The notes: generated from the letters alone by a model not told the origin. A DNA stretch of 55,844 bases from Actinokineospora iranica (GCF_900101685.1 NZ_FMZZ01000011.1:1-55844); one strand, 5' to 3'; counted from the first letter of the stretch, positions 10,026 through 18,777 are shown. Translations and numbers: made by a program.

Positions 10026-11594
10026 ATGAGTCAAGAAGGCGGTTCGGAGCGCACCCAGCGCACCGTGGCGGAGTTGCTGGCCAAGTACGGCGGCAACGCG
10101 GGCGAGGCCGCGCCCCGGCGACGGCGCAGGCGGCCCGACGACGCCTCGGACACCGCGCCGCAGGCGATCATCGAGCGGGTTCTGTCCGACAGCGGCACGA
10201 TGCTGCCGATCCGCGACGACCAGGAGCCGCACGAGCGCGCGTCGCACCGGCAGGTCCGCGGCCCGCAGCAGCCCAAGCCGCAGCAGCCGCTGCCGCCGCC
10301 CCCCTCGCCAGCGGAACTGACCCAGCAGCACCCCGCGCCGCCGCCGCTGTCGCAGCGGGAGGCGGACTCCGACCGCGCCCAGCAGCGGCCCGCGCCGCTG
10401 GTCGAGCGCCCGCAGCGCCCGGCGCAGCCGCTGTCCCCGGTCGAGCGCACCCAGCAGCACCCGGCGCAGCCCGCGCAGGGTGAGCGGCCCGGGTCGCACT
10501 CGCAGCCGCTGCCCGCGCCGTCGCGGCGGCGGGCGGCCGAGCCACCCGTTCGGGAGCCAGCGCGTCCGCAGCGCCCGCCGATCAGCGCCCGGCTCGACGC
10601 GCCGGACCCGCACACCGAGCAGCTGCCCCGGGTCCCCGAGGACGGCCCCGACCCGGCCGAGCCCCCAGCGGGCCTCGGCCCTGGCCCGGCAGGCCGCGCG
10701 CCCCTGCTTCCCCGGCGCGCGCCGGGCACGTCCCGGCGGCCCGCGCCGCCGCAGCCGTCGCAAGCGCTGCCCAAGCCCCCGGTGGGCCCGCAGCCATCGC
10801 AGGCGCTGCCCAAGCCGCCCGTCGGCCCGCAGCCGTCCCAGCAGCTCCAGAAGCCGCCGGTGGGCCCGCAGCCATCGCAGCAGCTCCAGAAGCCGCCCGT
10901 GGGCCCCCAGCCGTCGCAGCCGCTGAAGAAGCCGCCGCTGGGTCCGCAGCCGTCCCAGCAGCTCCCCCGGCCGCCGGTGGGCCCGCAGCCGTCGCAGGCG
11001 CTGCCCAAGCCGCAGCCGTCGCAGCAGCTGCCGAAGCCGGGCTTCGCGCCCCGGCGGCCCGCGGACTTCCCCGGCGACGCGTCCCAGACCGAGATCGACC
11101 CGCAGGGCGCGCCGCCGGAGTTCCTGGAGGAGCACGAGGGCTTCGACGAGAAGGCCGCGACCCGGTTCACCGACTACCAGGCCCACGACGAGTTCCCGGG
11201 CGGCGAGCGCGACCGGGACGCCGACGACGACAGCGCCGACCTGGACGGCCTGGACGGCCTGGACGATGACGACGAGCGCGACCTCGACGACGAGCGCGAC
11301 CGTGATATCGACGACTTGGACGCCGAGACCTCGCCCGCCCGCGAGTGGCTGATCATGGCCGGGCAGCTTGCCCTCGGCGTGGTCGGCGGCGCGGTGGTCT
11401 GGCTGCTGTTCAACTGGCTGTGGCGGGTGCTGCCCGCTGCGGCGCTGGTCGGCGCGCTGGCCGTGATCGTCGGGCTGGTGCTGCTCGTCCGCAAGATCCG
11501 GCGCGCGGAAGACCTGCAGACCACGGTGCTCGCGGTGCTGGTCGGCCTGGTCGCGACGGTGTCCCCGGCCGTCCTGCTCTTGCTGGGACGTTGA
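10026..11594 (+). CDS. Pro/Gln-repeat membrane protein (Rv0497-like)
   Basis: A 522-residue protein. Residues 1-40 carry TVAELLAKYGG and a basic RRRRRR patch. Residues about 70-345 are a disordered Pro/Gln region with a VGPQPSQxLxKPP repeat. A very acidic stretch rich in DD/DDERD follows (about 395-440). The C-terminus has two or three membrane helices (LALGVVGGAVVWLLFNWLW, ALVGALAVIVGLVLL, TVLAVLVGLVATVSPAVLLL). The N-terminal TVAELLAKYG motif and the ending match Rv0497-type membrane proteins as I recall them. Role unknown; possibly a scaffold. Confidence 0.8.
   Translation: MSQEGGSERTQRTVAELLAKYGGNAGEAAPRRRRRRPDDASDTAPQAIIERVLSDSGTMLPIRDDQEPHERASHRQVRGPQQPKPQQPLPPPPSPAELTQQHPAPPPLSQREADSDRAQQRPAPLVERPQRPAQPLSPVERTQQHPAQPAQGERPGSHSQPLPAPSRRRAAEPPVREPARPQRPPISARLDAPDPHTEQLPRVPEDGPDPAEPPAGLGPGPAGRAPLLPRRAPGTSRRPAPPQPSQALPKPPVGPQPSQALPKPPVGPQPSQQLQKPPVGPQPSQQLQKPPVGPQPSQPLKKPPLGPQPSQQLPRPPVGPQPSQALPKPQPSQQLPKPGFAPRRPADFPGDASQTEIDPQGAPPEFLEEHEGFDEKAATRFTDYQAHDEFPGGERDRDADDDSADLDGLDGLDDDDERDLDDERDRDIDDLDAETSPAREWLIMAGQLALGVVGGAVVWLLFNWLWRVLPAAALVGALAVIVGLVLLVRKIRRAEDLQTTVLAVLVGLVATVSPAVLLLLGR
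10748..11039 (+). repeat. degenerate in-frame repeat coding for xGPQPSQxLxKP
   Basis: About eight copies of a unit of roughly 39 bases (with shorter variants), each coding PQPSQ followed by a leucine-lysine-proline segment. They sit inside the preceding gene and keep its frame, so this is a protein repeat. Variation between copies in number and third positions suggests expansion by slippage or recombination. Confidence 0.85.
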
Positions 11595-12394
11595 CCGCGA
11601 TCCCGGTCGGCCTGTCCACCGCGTCGGTGTGGCCGCAGAGCGCGGCCACCGCCTTCGCGCTGGCTGCCGAACTCGGCTACGACGGCGTCGAGGTGATGGT
11701 CTGGGCCGACCCGCTGAGCCAGAACGTGGGCGGCCTGCGCCGCCGCGTCCAGGAGACCGGCACGCCGGTGCTGGCCGTGCACGCGCCGTGCCTGCTCATC
11801 ACCCAGCGGGTGTGGTCGCCGGACCCGGAGACCCGGCTGCGCCGGTCGGTCGAGGTCGCCCAGGACCTCGGGGCGCCGACGGTCGTGGTGCACCCGCCGT
11901 TCCGCTGGCAGCGCCGCTACGCCGACCGCTTCGCCGACCTGGTCGCGGAGTTGGAGGACGGCAGCGGCGTGGCCGTCGCGGTGGAGAACATGTTCCCGGT
12001 GCGGCGCGGGCTGGGGGCCCGGTCGGTGGAGATGTCGGCGTTTCGGCCCTCGATCGACCCGACCGACGTCGGGCACCGGCACTACACCCTCGACCTGTCG
12101 CACACCGCGGCCGCGCACGTCGACGCGATGGCGCTGGCCCAGCGGATGGGCGACGGCCTCACCCACGTCCACCTCGCCGACGGCACCGGCCTGCCCAAGG
12201 ACGAGCACCTGGTCCCCGGGCGCGGCGACCAGCCGTGCGCGCGGCTGTGCGAGTCGCTGGCCGCGCGCGGGTTCACCGGGCAGGTGGTGCTGGAGATCAA
12301 CACGCGGCGGGCGAAGGGGCCGGGCGAGCGGGCCAAGGAGCTGGCCGAGGCGCTGCTGTTCGCCCGCTGGCACCTGAGCGAGCCGGGAAGGTAG
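11591..12394 (+). CDS. sugar phosphate isomerase/epimerase (TIM barrel)
   Basis: A 267-residue xylose isomerase-like TIM barrel. Early LSTASVWPQSAATAFALAAE, then ELGYDGVEVMVW, VVVHPPFRWQ, VAVENMFPV and HVHLADGTGLPKDEH supply the metal-binding acids and histidines of the AP_endonuc_2 fold. The TTG at 11591 overlaps the stop of the upstream gene (TTGA) and no better in-frame start is seen nearby. The same neighbour occurs in mycobacteria (Rv0498). The substrate is unknown. Confidence 0.85.
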   Translation: MTAIPVGLSTASVWPQSAATAFALAAELGYDGVEVMVWADPLSQNVGGLRRRVQETGTPVLAVHAPCLLITQRVWSPDPETRLRRSVEVAQDLGAPTVVVHPPFRWQRRYADRFADLVAELEDGSGVAVAVENMFPVRRGLGARSVEMSAFRPSIDPTDVGHRHYTLDLSHTAAAHVDAMALAQRMGDGLTHVHLADGTGLPKDEHLVPGRGDQPCARLCESLAARGFTGQVVLEINTRRAKGPGERAKELAEALLFARWHLSEPGR

Positions 12395-12446
12395 GACGAC
12401 CGGATGCCTGGCCGGTAACGGGTGCCCGGGCCGTAAAGTCTGCCGC

Positions 12447-13373
12447 GTGAACCCGTTGCGCTCGATGATCTTGGCCGCCGCCCGGAACGACACGATCCGT
12501 TCCCTGGTGGCGACCGCTCCGGTCAGCCGGGACGTGGTCAGCCGCTTCGTCGCGGGCGAGACCACCGCCGACGCCGTCGCCGCGACCCGGCGACTGGTCG
12601 ACTCCGGACTCGCCGTCACCCTCGACTACCTCGGCGAGGACACCACTGACGCCATCCAGGCAGCCAACACTGTCGACGCCTACGTCGAACTCTTGGAACA
12701 CCTGCACGCGGAAAACCTCGCTGACCGCGCCGAGGTAAGCGTGAAGCTTTCCGCCGTCGGTCAGCTGCTCGACGAGAAACTGGCGCTCGACAACGCCGCC
12801 CGCATCTGCCGGGCCGCCCAAGCGGCGGGCACCACGGTCACCCTCGACATGGAGGACCACACCACCACCGACTCGACCCTGCGCGTGCTCGGCGAGCTGC
12901 GGCGAACCTGGCCGTGGGTGGGCGCGGTGCTTCAGGCGTACCTGCGCCGCACAGTGGACGACGCCACCCGGCTCGCGACCGAGGGTTCCCGCGTGCGGCT
13001 GTGCAAGGGCGCCTACTCCGAGCCCGAGACGGTGGCCTACCCGGACACCGCCGAGGTCGACAAAAGCTATGTGCGCTGCGTCAACGCGCTGCTCGCGGGC
13101 GAGGGCTACCCCATGTTCGCCACCCACGACCCGCGCCTGATTCGGATCATCGGCGAGCGCGCCCGGGTCCACGGCCGCGAACCCGGCGGCTTCGAATACC
13201 AGATGCTCTTCGGGATTCGGCCGGAAGAACAACTCCGATTGGCGCGGTTGGGCAATACTGTGCGGGTCTATGTGCCGTATGGCGGAGAGTGGTACGGGTA
13301 TCTGATGCGCAGAATGGCCGAGCGGCCCGCGAACACGATGTTCTTCCTCCGCGCCGTGATGACCCGGTCGTGA
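12447..13373 (+). CDS. proline dehydrogenase
   Basis: A 308-residue FAD-dependent PRODH TIM barrel. LEHLHAENLADRAEVSVKLSAVGQ, VTLDMEDHTTTDSTL, VGAVLQAYLRRT, VRLCKGAYSEPE and the C-terminal YVPYGGEWYGYLMRRMAERP (substrate-binding arginines) are all present. It oxidises proline to pyrroline-5-carboxylate. It is a stand-alone domain, without the P5C dehydrogenase found in PutA. proC, with the opposite reaction direction, lies 4 kb away. Confidence 0.93.
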   Translation: MNPLRSMILAAARNDTIRSLVATAPVSRDVVSRFVAGETTADAVAATRRLVDSGLAVTLDYLGEDTTDAIQAANTVDAYVELLEHLHAENLADRAEVSVKLSAVGQLLDEKLALDNAARICRAAQAAGTTVTLDMEDHTTTDSTLRVLGELRRTWPWVGAVLQAYLRRTVDDATRLATEGSRVRLCKGAYSEPETVAYPDTAEVDKSYVRCVNALLAGEGYPMFATHDPRLIRIIGERARVHGREPGGFEYQMLFGIRPEEQLRLARLGNTVRVYVPYGGEWYGYLMRRMAERPANTMFFLRAVMTRS

Positions 13374-13434
13374 ACGGTCGTTGATCCGTGGCGCAGCGTA
13401 AAAACGTCCGGCCTGGCGTGGCAGGCTATCGCCC

Positions 13435-14292
13435 ATGAGTAGTGCTGCTGGGCACGGCGATGTTCGGGCGGGCGGCCCGGCGCCCGCGGGTGGGGCGTTC
13501 GCCGCGGCCGTCAGGGTGCGACCGCTGGGGGACGGCACTTTCGCCGCGGACCTCCCGGCCGCCTGGACCGTCGGGGGGCGTCCGCACGGGGGATTCCTGA
13601 TGGCGTTGCTGGCCAAGGCCGGGGTGGCCACGCACAACGGGGCGGGGGCGCCCCTGATCGACCCGCTGTCGGTGAGCGCGCAGTTCCTGCGCCCGCCCGG
13701 CGTGGGGCCGGTGCTGCTGCGCACCGACGTGCGCAAGTCGGGGCGCCGCACCACAGTCGTGTCGGTGCACCTGGAGCAGAGCGGGCACAGCTGCGTGGAG
13801 GGCGTGGTCACCACCGGCAGGCTCCCCCGGGAACGGGCCGCCTGGGCGGATCTGCCCAACCAGCCCGCCGAACCGCCGGGCAACGCGATCGATCTGGCCG
13901 CGATGCCCTCGGCGGCGGTGTTCCGGCTCAGCGAGTCCTGCGACGTCCGGCTCGACCCCAACGGCGCGGGATTCCTGCACGGGCACGTCGGCGACCCGCT
14001 GCGGCTGCGGCTGTGGGCCCGCCCGCGCGGCGAGCAGGCGGACCCGCTGTTCGCCCTGGTGGCAGGCGATATCTCGATGCCGGTGACGTTCAACCTGGGC
14101 AGGCTCGGCTGGTCGCCCACGGTCCAGCTCACCGCGCACCTGCGCTCCCGGCCGGCGCCGGGCTGGCTGCGCATCCAGGTCGAGTCCAAGGCGGTCCACG
14201 GGATGTGGTTCGACGCGGACGCCACCGTGGTCGACTCCACCGGCAGGCTGGTCTGCCAGGCCCGGCAGCTGGCCCTGTCCGCGATCGGTTGA
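13435..14292 (+). CDS. acyl-CoA thioesterase family protein (double hotdog)
   Basis: A 285-residue protein. WTVGGRPHGGFLMALLAKAG is a hotdog-fold signature as in TesB-like thioesterases, and a second hotdog half (FNLGRLGWSPTVQLTAHLRS, then VHGMWFDADATVVDSTGRL) completes a fused dimer. It probably hydrolyses acyl-CoA thioesters, with unknown chain specificity. From memory, Rv0499 occupies this place in mycobacteria. Confidence 0.8.
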   Translation: MSSAAGHGDVRAGGPAPAGGAFAAAVRVRPLGDGTFAADLPAAWTVGGRPHGGFLMALLAKAGVATHNGAGAPLIDPLSVSAQFLRPPGVGPVLLRTDVRKSGRRTTVVSVHLEQSGHSCVEGVVTTGRLPRERAAWADLPNQPAEPPGNAIDLAAMPSAAVFRLSESCDVRLDPNGAGFLHGHVGDPLRLRLWARPRGEQADPLFALVAGDISMPVTFNLGRLGWSPTVQLTAHLRSRPAPGWLRIQVESKAVHGMWFDADATVVDSTGRLVCQARQLALSAIG

Positions 14293-14300
14293 ACATTCCG

Positions 14301-14531
14301 ATGAGTATTTCGCAGTGGCTGCGTCCGGCGGGGAACGAGCCCCCGCCGGACCGCCGCCGCGCGCGCCGCCTGCTCGCCGTCATCGCCGCGGCGCTGGTCT
14401 TGGCGGCCGGGATCACCTGGGGCATCGTGCTGGCCGTCGACGAGCCGCGCGTGGTCACCTGCACGGCGGCCCCCGATGTGGCGCCCGCGGTGGAGACCCT
14501 GGTCCACCTCATCGCGGGCGCGGACTGCTAG
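14301..14531 (+). CDS. small single-pass membrane protein
   Basis: A 76-residue protein from ATG 14301, or 80 residues from a TTG at 14289 that overlaps the thioesterase stop. A basic patch (DRRRARR) precedes one membrane helix (LLAVIAAALVLAAGITWGIVLAV), then a short outside segment with two cysteines (CTAAPD, ADC). Function is unknown. Its stop lies at the foot of the following hairpin. Confidence 0.6.
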   Translation: MSISQWLRPAGNEPPPDRRRARRLLAVIAAALVLAAGITWGIVLAVDEPRVVTCTAAPDVAPAVETLVHLIAGADC

Positions 14532-14538
14532 GTCCTGT

Positions 14539-14564
14539 CTAGGTCCTGTCGAGACAGGGCCTAG
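14539..14564. terminator. bidirectional terminator hairpin between convergent genes
   Basis: CTAGGTCCTGT (14539-14549) pairs with ACAGGGCCTAG (14554-14564) through an 11-bp stem with one G-U pair and a CGAG tetraloop. The left arm is itself duplicated just upstream (TAGGTCCTGTC at 14529-14539), so two alternative hairpins are possible. The flanking stop codons of both genes fall in or at the edge of this structure. Confidence 0.7.
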
Positions 14565-17122
14565 AGCGGCCGGGACTGGGTCAGGCCCCACACCTCGCGG
14601 AACTCATCGATCTGCACCCAGGCCAGTCGCGGGTGCACGGCCAGGGACTGCTTCGCGGTGGCCAGCAGCTCGAAGGACGCGATCTTGGCGGCGGGGTCGT
14701 CCGGCCCGTTTTCCAGGCGTTCGTCGGTCTCGCGGGTGAACACCTCCAGGACCGTCGCGCAGTGGTAGAGGTAAGTCCCGGTTTGCCGGACCAGGCGGAC
14801 GAACGCGGCCGAGTGGTCGGCCTGCCGGATCTGCCCCAGCTGCGTCAGCACGCCCAGGACACTGGCCGCGGTCGGGCGCAGGGTGCGGATGAGGCGCAGG
14901 AAGTCGGTGGGGTCGTCCTCGGGGTCGAGCTGGCCGAGGGCGATCTGGATGGCGTGCGCCTTGCGGTCCATGTCGTCGCCGACCAGGCGCGCGCAGACGG
15001 TGTCCAGCAGCGGCGGCTCGGCCGCGTCCACCGCGACCGAGACCATCGCCCTGGCCACCCGGCGCACGTCGCGCGGCAGGCCGCCCGCGAGGCAGTGCGC
15101 CAGCCGCACGAACGGCTCCGGCAGGCCCAGGACCCAGCTCCGCAGCAGCAGGCTCGTGTCGGCCAGGTCCAGGTTGTTCACCGGGACGATCTCCTGGAAC
15201 GCGCTGTCGAACGCGTCGCGCACCGGCAGCCCGCGCCGCTCGAACGCGGCCAGGGCGTCGCTGGACACCGACACGATGAACTGGGTGCGCGGCGCGGCGA
15301 AGATGCCCTTGATCTCGTTGATGAACCGCTGCGCCGCCTCGGCCGACTCGATCTTGTCCAGCTCGTCGATGGCGATCACGACCGCCGGGTCGCCGGGGTA
15401 CGCGCGGACGGTCGCGGCGAGGAACCGCTCGAACGCGTCGATGATCTCCGGGTAGGTCAGCGGGTGCTCGGCCAGCTGCGCGGTCTTGCTCCAGTTCCCC
15501 TCTGCGGCGCCCACGGTGAACTTGCCCGACCAGCCGCTGGTGTGGGTTTGCAGGTAGCGGATCTGCACCAGCTGCTCCCTGGCCCGCGCGGCCAGCGCGA
15601 CCGGCTGGTCGCGGTTCGCCCGCCCGAAACCGGCGAGCCAGCGCACCGCCGCGACCATTCCCCGGCCGACGCTCGGTGCGAGCGTCCACAGCAGCATCCC
15701 GAGCGCGGTCAGCGCGCCGAGGACGAACACGGCTGAGGGAATCAGCCAGAGGTCGTTGGCGATGATCTTGTCCCACATCGGCTTGCCGAACACGCCGCCC
15801 GGCCCCACCAGCGGCAGCGCGGCGGCCACTGCCAGCGCGGCGGAAAGCACCGTCAGGATCGCGAACCGGCCGGCCCGGCCGCCCCTGCTCACCCGGACCT
15901 CGCCCAGCGCGGCGCGCTCGGCCTCCCGGGCGATGACCGCGTGGCACACCTTCGCGAACAGGTGCAGCACGAACTCCCGCGCCTCGTACTGCACGGGCGC
16001 GGACACGACGATCTTGAGCGGGCCGGTTTCCGGCCCGACGCGGCCCGCGAAGAAGTCGATCAGCGTGGTCTTGCCGACCCCGCGCGGGCCTGCCAGCCCG
16101 ATCGACCCGCTGCGCGAGCGCCGGGCCGCGTCCTGGAACCGGCGCACCGACCCGGTGACCTGGGCCATCGACGCGGCCCGGTCGCCGCCGAGGCCGGGGG
16201 CCGACTCCGGGGTCAGCTCAAGGCTGGTCCGGCGGATCGGGGCCAGGTGCGCGTTGAGGACGCGGCGCATGACGGGCAGCACCCCGTCGTCCAGCACCGT
16301 TCGCAGCCACTCCGCCCGCGCGGACTCGACCTGCTCGGCGGCCCGCCGCTGGGGCAGCGTCGACGGCACGAGCTTCCCGCTCAGGTCCATGGCCGCGACG
16401 ATCAGCAGGATCAGCCCGATCAGCCCGGAGACTGCGGCGACGAACCAGGCGAGCCACCGCCAGATCGTTTCCATGCCGTCGCCGAGTCCGGTCGCCAGCC
16501 AGACCGGGACAAGCAGGATCAGCCCCAAGACGATCATGCCGATGGATACGGTCCGATTCGACACGGCCCCGGGGCGGGGAGTCCCCGCGTCGGCCACGGC
16601 GGTGCGCGCCTGGACCAGCCGGTCCCGCTCGGCCGCCGCCCGGCCCAGGATCGCGGCGCGCTCGGCGTGCACCGCCTGCACCAGGACGCCGGAGTCCAGG
16701 CCCGCGCGCGCCAGGCCGGTGGTGATCTCCGGGAGCCGCAGCGCCCCCTCCACGACCTCGGCCAGCAGCTCGGCCTCCAGCTCCTCGGGCGTGCGCTTCG
16801 AGCTCGCGGACTCCGCGTAGGACTCAAGCGACTCCAGGTCGTCCAGCTCGGCCGAGTCCGGCTGGGCCCACCCCGACTCCGATTCCGGCCACTCCCCACT
16901 CGTCCACGGCGGCGCCTGCGTCGCCGTGGCATCCCAGGACACCGGTGGCCAGGCCTGCTGCTGGGCGTCGCCCGCGCCGCCGGGCTGGAGCGTGGGGACC
17001 GGCGCCTGCGAACTCGTCGCGCTGCCCAGGATCTCGTCCCGCCGTTGGCGGTAGTCGGCGGCGCTGATGGCGCCACGCGCTAACTCGGTGTCGAGTGCGC
17101 GCAGGTCGTCCTGCCAGCTCAT
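14561..17122 (-). CDS. KAP-like membrane-anchored P-loop NTPase
   Basis: An 853-residue protein. Residues 1-35 (DDLRALDTELARGAISAADYRQRRDEIL) look like a SHOCT-type motif. An acidic linker leads to two membrane helices (about 194-213 and 219-243). Walker A GPRGVGKTT lies near residue 343, a second pair of helices (about 418-442 and 457-483) interrupts the ATPase, and Walker B VVIAIDELDKI is near 580, followed by SVSSDAL. NTPase cores split by membrane helices are the hallmark of KAP NTPases, some of which act in signalling or phage defence. The function here is unknown. It is convergent with the thioesterase operon and divergent from proC. Confidence 0.78.
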   Translation of the reverse strand: MSWQDDLRALDTELARGAISAADYRQRRDEILGSATSSQAPVPTLQPGGAGDAQQQAWPPVSWDATATQAPPWTSGEWPESESGWAQPDSAELDDLESLESYAESASSKRTPEELEAELLAEVVEGALRLPEITTGLARAGLDSGVLVQAVHAERAAILGRAAAERDRLVQARTAVADAGTPRPGAVSNRTVSIGMIVLGLILLVPVWLATGLGDGMETIWRWLAWFVAAVSGLIGLILLIVAAMDLSGKLVPSTLPQRRAAEQVESARAEWLRTVLDDGVLPVMRRVLNAHLAPIRRTSLELTPESAPGLGGDRAASMAQVTGSVRRFQDAARRSRSGSIGLAGPRGVGKTTLIDFFAGRVGPETGPLKIVVSAPVQYEAREFVLHLFAKVCHAVIAREAERAALGEVRVSRGGRAGRFAILTVLSAALAVAAALPLVGPGGVFGKPMWDKIIANDLWLIPSAVFVLGALTALGMLLWTLAPSVGRGMVAAVRWLAGFGRANRDQPVALAARAREQLVQIRYLQTHTSGWSGKFTVGAAEGNWSKTAQLAEHPLTYPEIIDAFERFLAATVRAYPGDPAVVIAIDELDKIESAEAAQRFINEIKGIFAAPRTQFIVSVSSDALAAFERRGLPVRDAFDSAFQEIVPVNNLDLADTSLLLRSWVLGLPEPFVRLAHCLAGGLPRDVRRVARAMVSVAVDAAEPPLLDTVCARLVGDDMDRKAHAIQIALGQLDPEDDPTDFLRLIRTLRPTAASVLGVLTQLGQIRQADHSAAFVRLVRQTGTYLYHCATVLEVFTRETDERLENGPDDPAAKIASFELLATAKQSLAVHPRLAWVQIDEFREVWGLTQSRPL

Positions 17123-17123
17123 C

Positions 17124-17271
17124 GGCCAACCTCACCCGTTCGGTTGCCTCGCAGGCCTGCGCACTGTGTCAATGGTTCGCTCGCTGGCTCGCTCACGGGC
17201 CAACCTCACCCGTTCGGTTGCCTCGCGGGCCTGCGCACTGTGTCAATGGTTCGCTCGCAAGCTCGCTCATC
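17124..17271. repeat. 74-bp tandem duplication between the NTPase gene and proC
   Basis: Two adjacent copies, 17124-17197 and 17198-17271, nearly identical. Both contain CCAACCTCACCCGTTCGGTT and CTGCGCACTGTGTCAATGGT and differ at a few bases only (CAGG/CGGG and TGG/AAG). They lie in the divergent promoter region and so duplicate whatever control sites it holds. Each copy ends in TCGCTCG-type short repeats that could have promoted the duplication. Confidence 0.9.
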
Positions 17272-17358
17272 CGATGGAACGCTCCGATCCGGTCGGGGAT
17301 GTGCCGCACCACGTTATTGGTCGCGACCCGCCAAGACCCAGTGGTTAGCCTGACGGAC

Positions 17359-18189
17359 ATGACTGAGGAGAAAGGGCGTCCCACGATCGCCGTGCTCGGC
17401 GCGGGCAAGATCGGCGAGGCGCTGCTGTCCGGGCTGCTGCACGGCGGCAGGCAGGCGGACGAGCTGCTGTTCACCGAGCGCTACCCGGAGCGGTCCGCGC
17501 AGCTGACCAGCGCCTACGGCATCCGCGCCACCGATGTGCCCACCGCGGCCAAGACCGCGGACGTGCTGGTCGTCGCGGTGAAGCCGCAGGACATCGAGCC
17601 GCTGCTGGACGAACTCGCGCCCGTCGTCGACGCCGAGACCCTGGTCGTGTCGCTGTGCGCGGGGCTGCCGACGTCGCTGTTCGAGCGGCGGCTGCCCGCG
17701 GGCGTGCCGGTCGTGCGGGCCATGCCGAACACGCCGATGCTGGTCGGCGAGGCCATGAGCGCGATCTCCCCGGGCACGCACGCCGAGGCCGAGCACCTGG
17801 CGGTCGTGGAGGAGATGCTGTCCACGGTCGGGAAGGTCGTGCGGGTTCCGGAGGCGCAGCAGGACGCGGTGACCGCGCTGTCCGGGTCCGGCCCGGCGTA
17901 CTTCTTCTTCCTGGTCGAGGCCATGATCGACGCGGGTATCCTGCTCGGCCTGCCCAGGGCGGTCGCCGAGGCGCTGATCATCCAGTCCGCCGTCGGCGCG
18001 GCCACCATGCTCGCCCAGACCGGTGAGCACCCCGTCATCCTCCGCGAGGCCGTCACCTCGCCCGCGGGCACGACCATCAGCGCTATCCGTGAACTGGAGA
18101 AACACGGCGTGCGGGCCGCGCTGATCGCGGCCATCGAGGCCGCCAGGGACCGCTCCCGGGAACTGGGGGCGGCGCACGAGCCGGGCTGA
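17359..18189 (+). CDS. proC: pyrroline-5-carboxylate reductase
   Basis: A 276-residue enzyme. The N-terminus IAVLGAGKIGEALLSGLL is the NAD(P)-binding Rossmann motif, VVRAMPNTPMLVGEAM is conserved, and ALSGSGPAYFFFLVEAMIDA with SPAGTTISAIRELEKHGVRAA is the family signature. It makes proline from pyrroline-5-carboxylate. ATG 17359 fits; an in-frame GTG at 17341 would add six residues. Confidence 0.95.
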   Translation: MTEEKGRPTIAVLGAGKIGEALLSGLLHGGRQADELLFTERYPERSAQLTSAYGIRATDVPTAAKTADVLVVAVKPQDIEPLLDELAPVVDAETLVVSLCAGLPTSLFERRLPAGVPVVRAMPNTPMLVGEAMSAISPGTHAEAEHLAVVEEMLSTVGKVVRVPEAQQDAVTALSGSGPAYFFFLVEAMIDAGILLGLPRAVAEALIIQSAVGAATMLAQTGEHPVILREAVTSPAGTTISAIRELEKHGVRAALIAAIEAARDRSRELGAAHEPG

Positions 18190-18316
18190 GCGGATTTGGC
18201 GAATGTGACGTCGCATCAGTCACACCTGTCCCGCTACTCTCGATAGAGCACGTGCGTGTCGAATCCGTCGGTGGGGAAGCCGGCGGCGCGACGCGTGTTT
18301 AAGGACGCGGTGAGCC

Positions 18317-18535
18317 ATGCCTGCGAACAAGCGCGACCCAGACCCGCCCGGACTCTCCCAGGTGCAATTCCTGACGGTGGCCGAGGTGGCGACCATGATG
18401 CGAGTCTCGAAGATGACCGTCTACCGGCTTGTGCACAGCGGTGAACTGCCCGCGGTGCGGGTAGGCAAGTCCTTCCGGGTGCCCGAGAAGGCTGTGCACG
18501 ACTATCTGCAGAACGCCTACTTCGACGCGGGCTGA
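18317..18535 (+). CDS. small helix-turn-helix (excisionase/BldC-type) protein
   Basis: A 72-residue protein: FLTVAEVATMMRVSKMTVYR is a MerR-like winged helix-turn-helix, followed by LVHSGELPAVRVGKSFRVPE. It has no effector domain. The matching mycobacterial gene is Rv0500A. It probably binds DNA as a regulator. The same fold occurs in bldC at 45.6 kb. Confidence 0.88.
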   Translation: MPANKRDPDPPGLSQVQFLTVAEVATMMRVSKMTVYRLVHSGELPAVRVGKSFRVPEKAVHDYLQNAYFDAG

Positions 18536-18675
18536 GCAGGCCGCCGGCAGGCGCGCGCGGACGAGCGGGTACTCTGGTCAGCCGTTGTGCCTGGTGTCTT
18601 GGCGCGCGTCGGTGACGTCGCCGCACCGGAGCGCCGGACACCGGAACGACTCACCGTCGAGAGCTAGGGATCCTT

Positions 18676-18777
18676 ATGGGCTCGGTCATCAAGAAGCGCC
18701 GCAAGCGCATGTCGAAGAAGAAGCACCGCAAGCTGCTGCGCAAGACTCGCGTCCAGCGTCGCAAGCTCAAGAAGTAG
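18676..18777 (+). CDS. small ribosomal protein bS22 (33 residues, AURKAIP1/COX24-like)
   Basis: A 33-residue, extremely basic protein starting [20 protein letters not shown] and ending VQRRKLKK. It matches, from memory, the mycobacterial protein Rv0500B/bS22 seen in actinobacterial 30S subunits near the decoding centre, which is related to mitochondrial mS38 (AURKAIP1). It is easily missed because of its size. A strong hairpin follows directly. The upstream sequence GAGCTAGGGATCCTT gives only a weak ribosome-binding site. Confidence 0.93.
   Translation: MGSVIKKRRKRMSKKKHRKLLRKTRVQRRKLKK

Noticed and set aside
10748..11039. Regular repeats that could look like a CRISPR array
   Set aside because: The units keep one reading frame, vary at third positions and have no spacers; they code a protein repeat.
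12297..14591. 764-residue open frame on the minus strand
   Set aside because: It runs antisense to proline dehydrogenase, the thioesterase and part of the small membrane gene, all with clear family motifs. Long antisense frames are expected at over 70% GC. The protein is low in recognisable structure.
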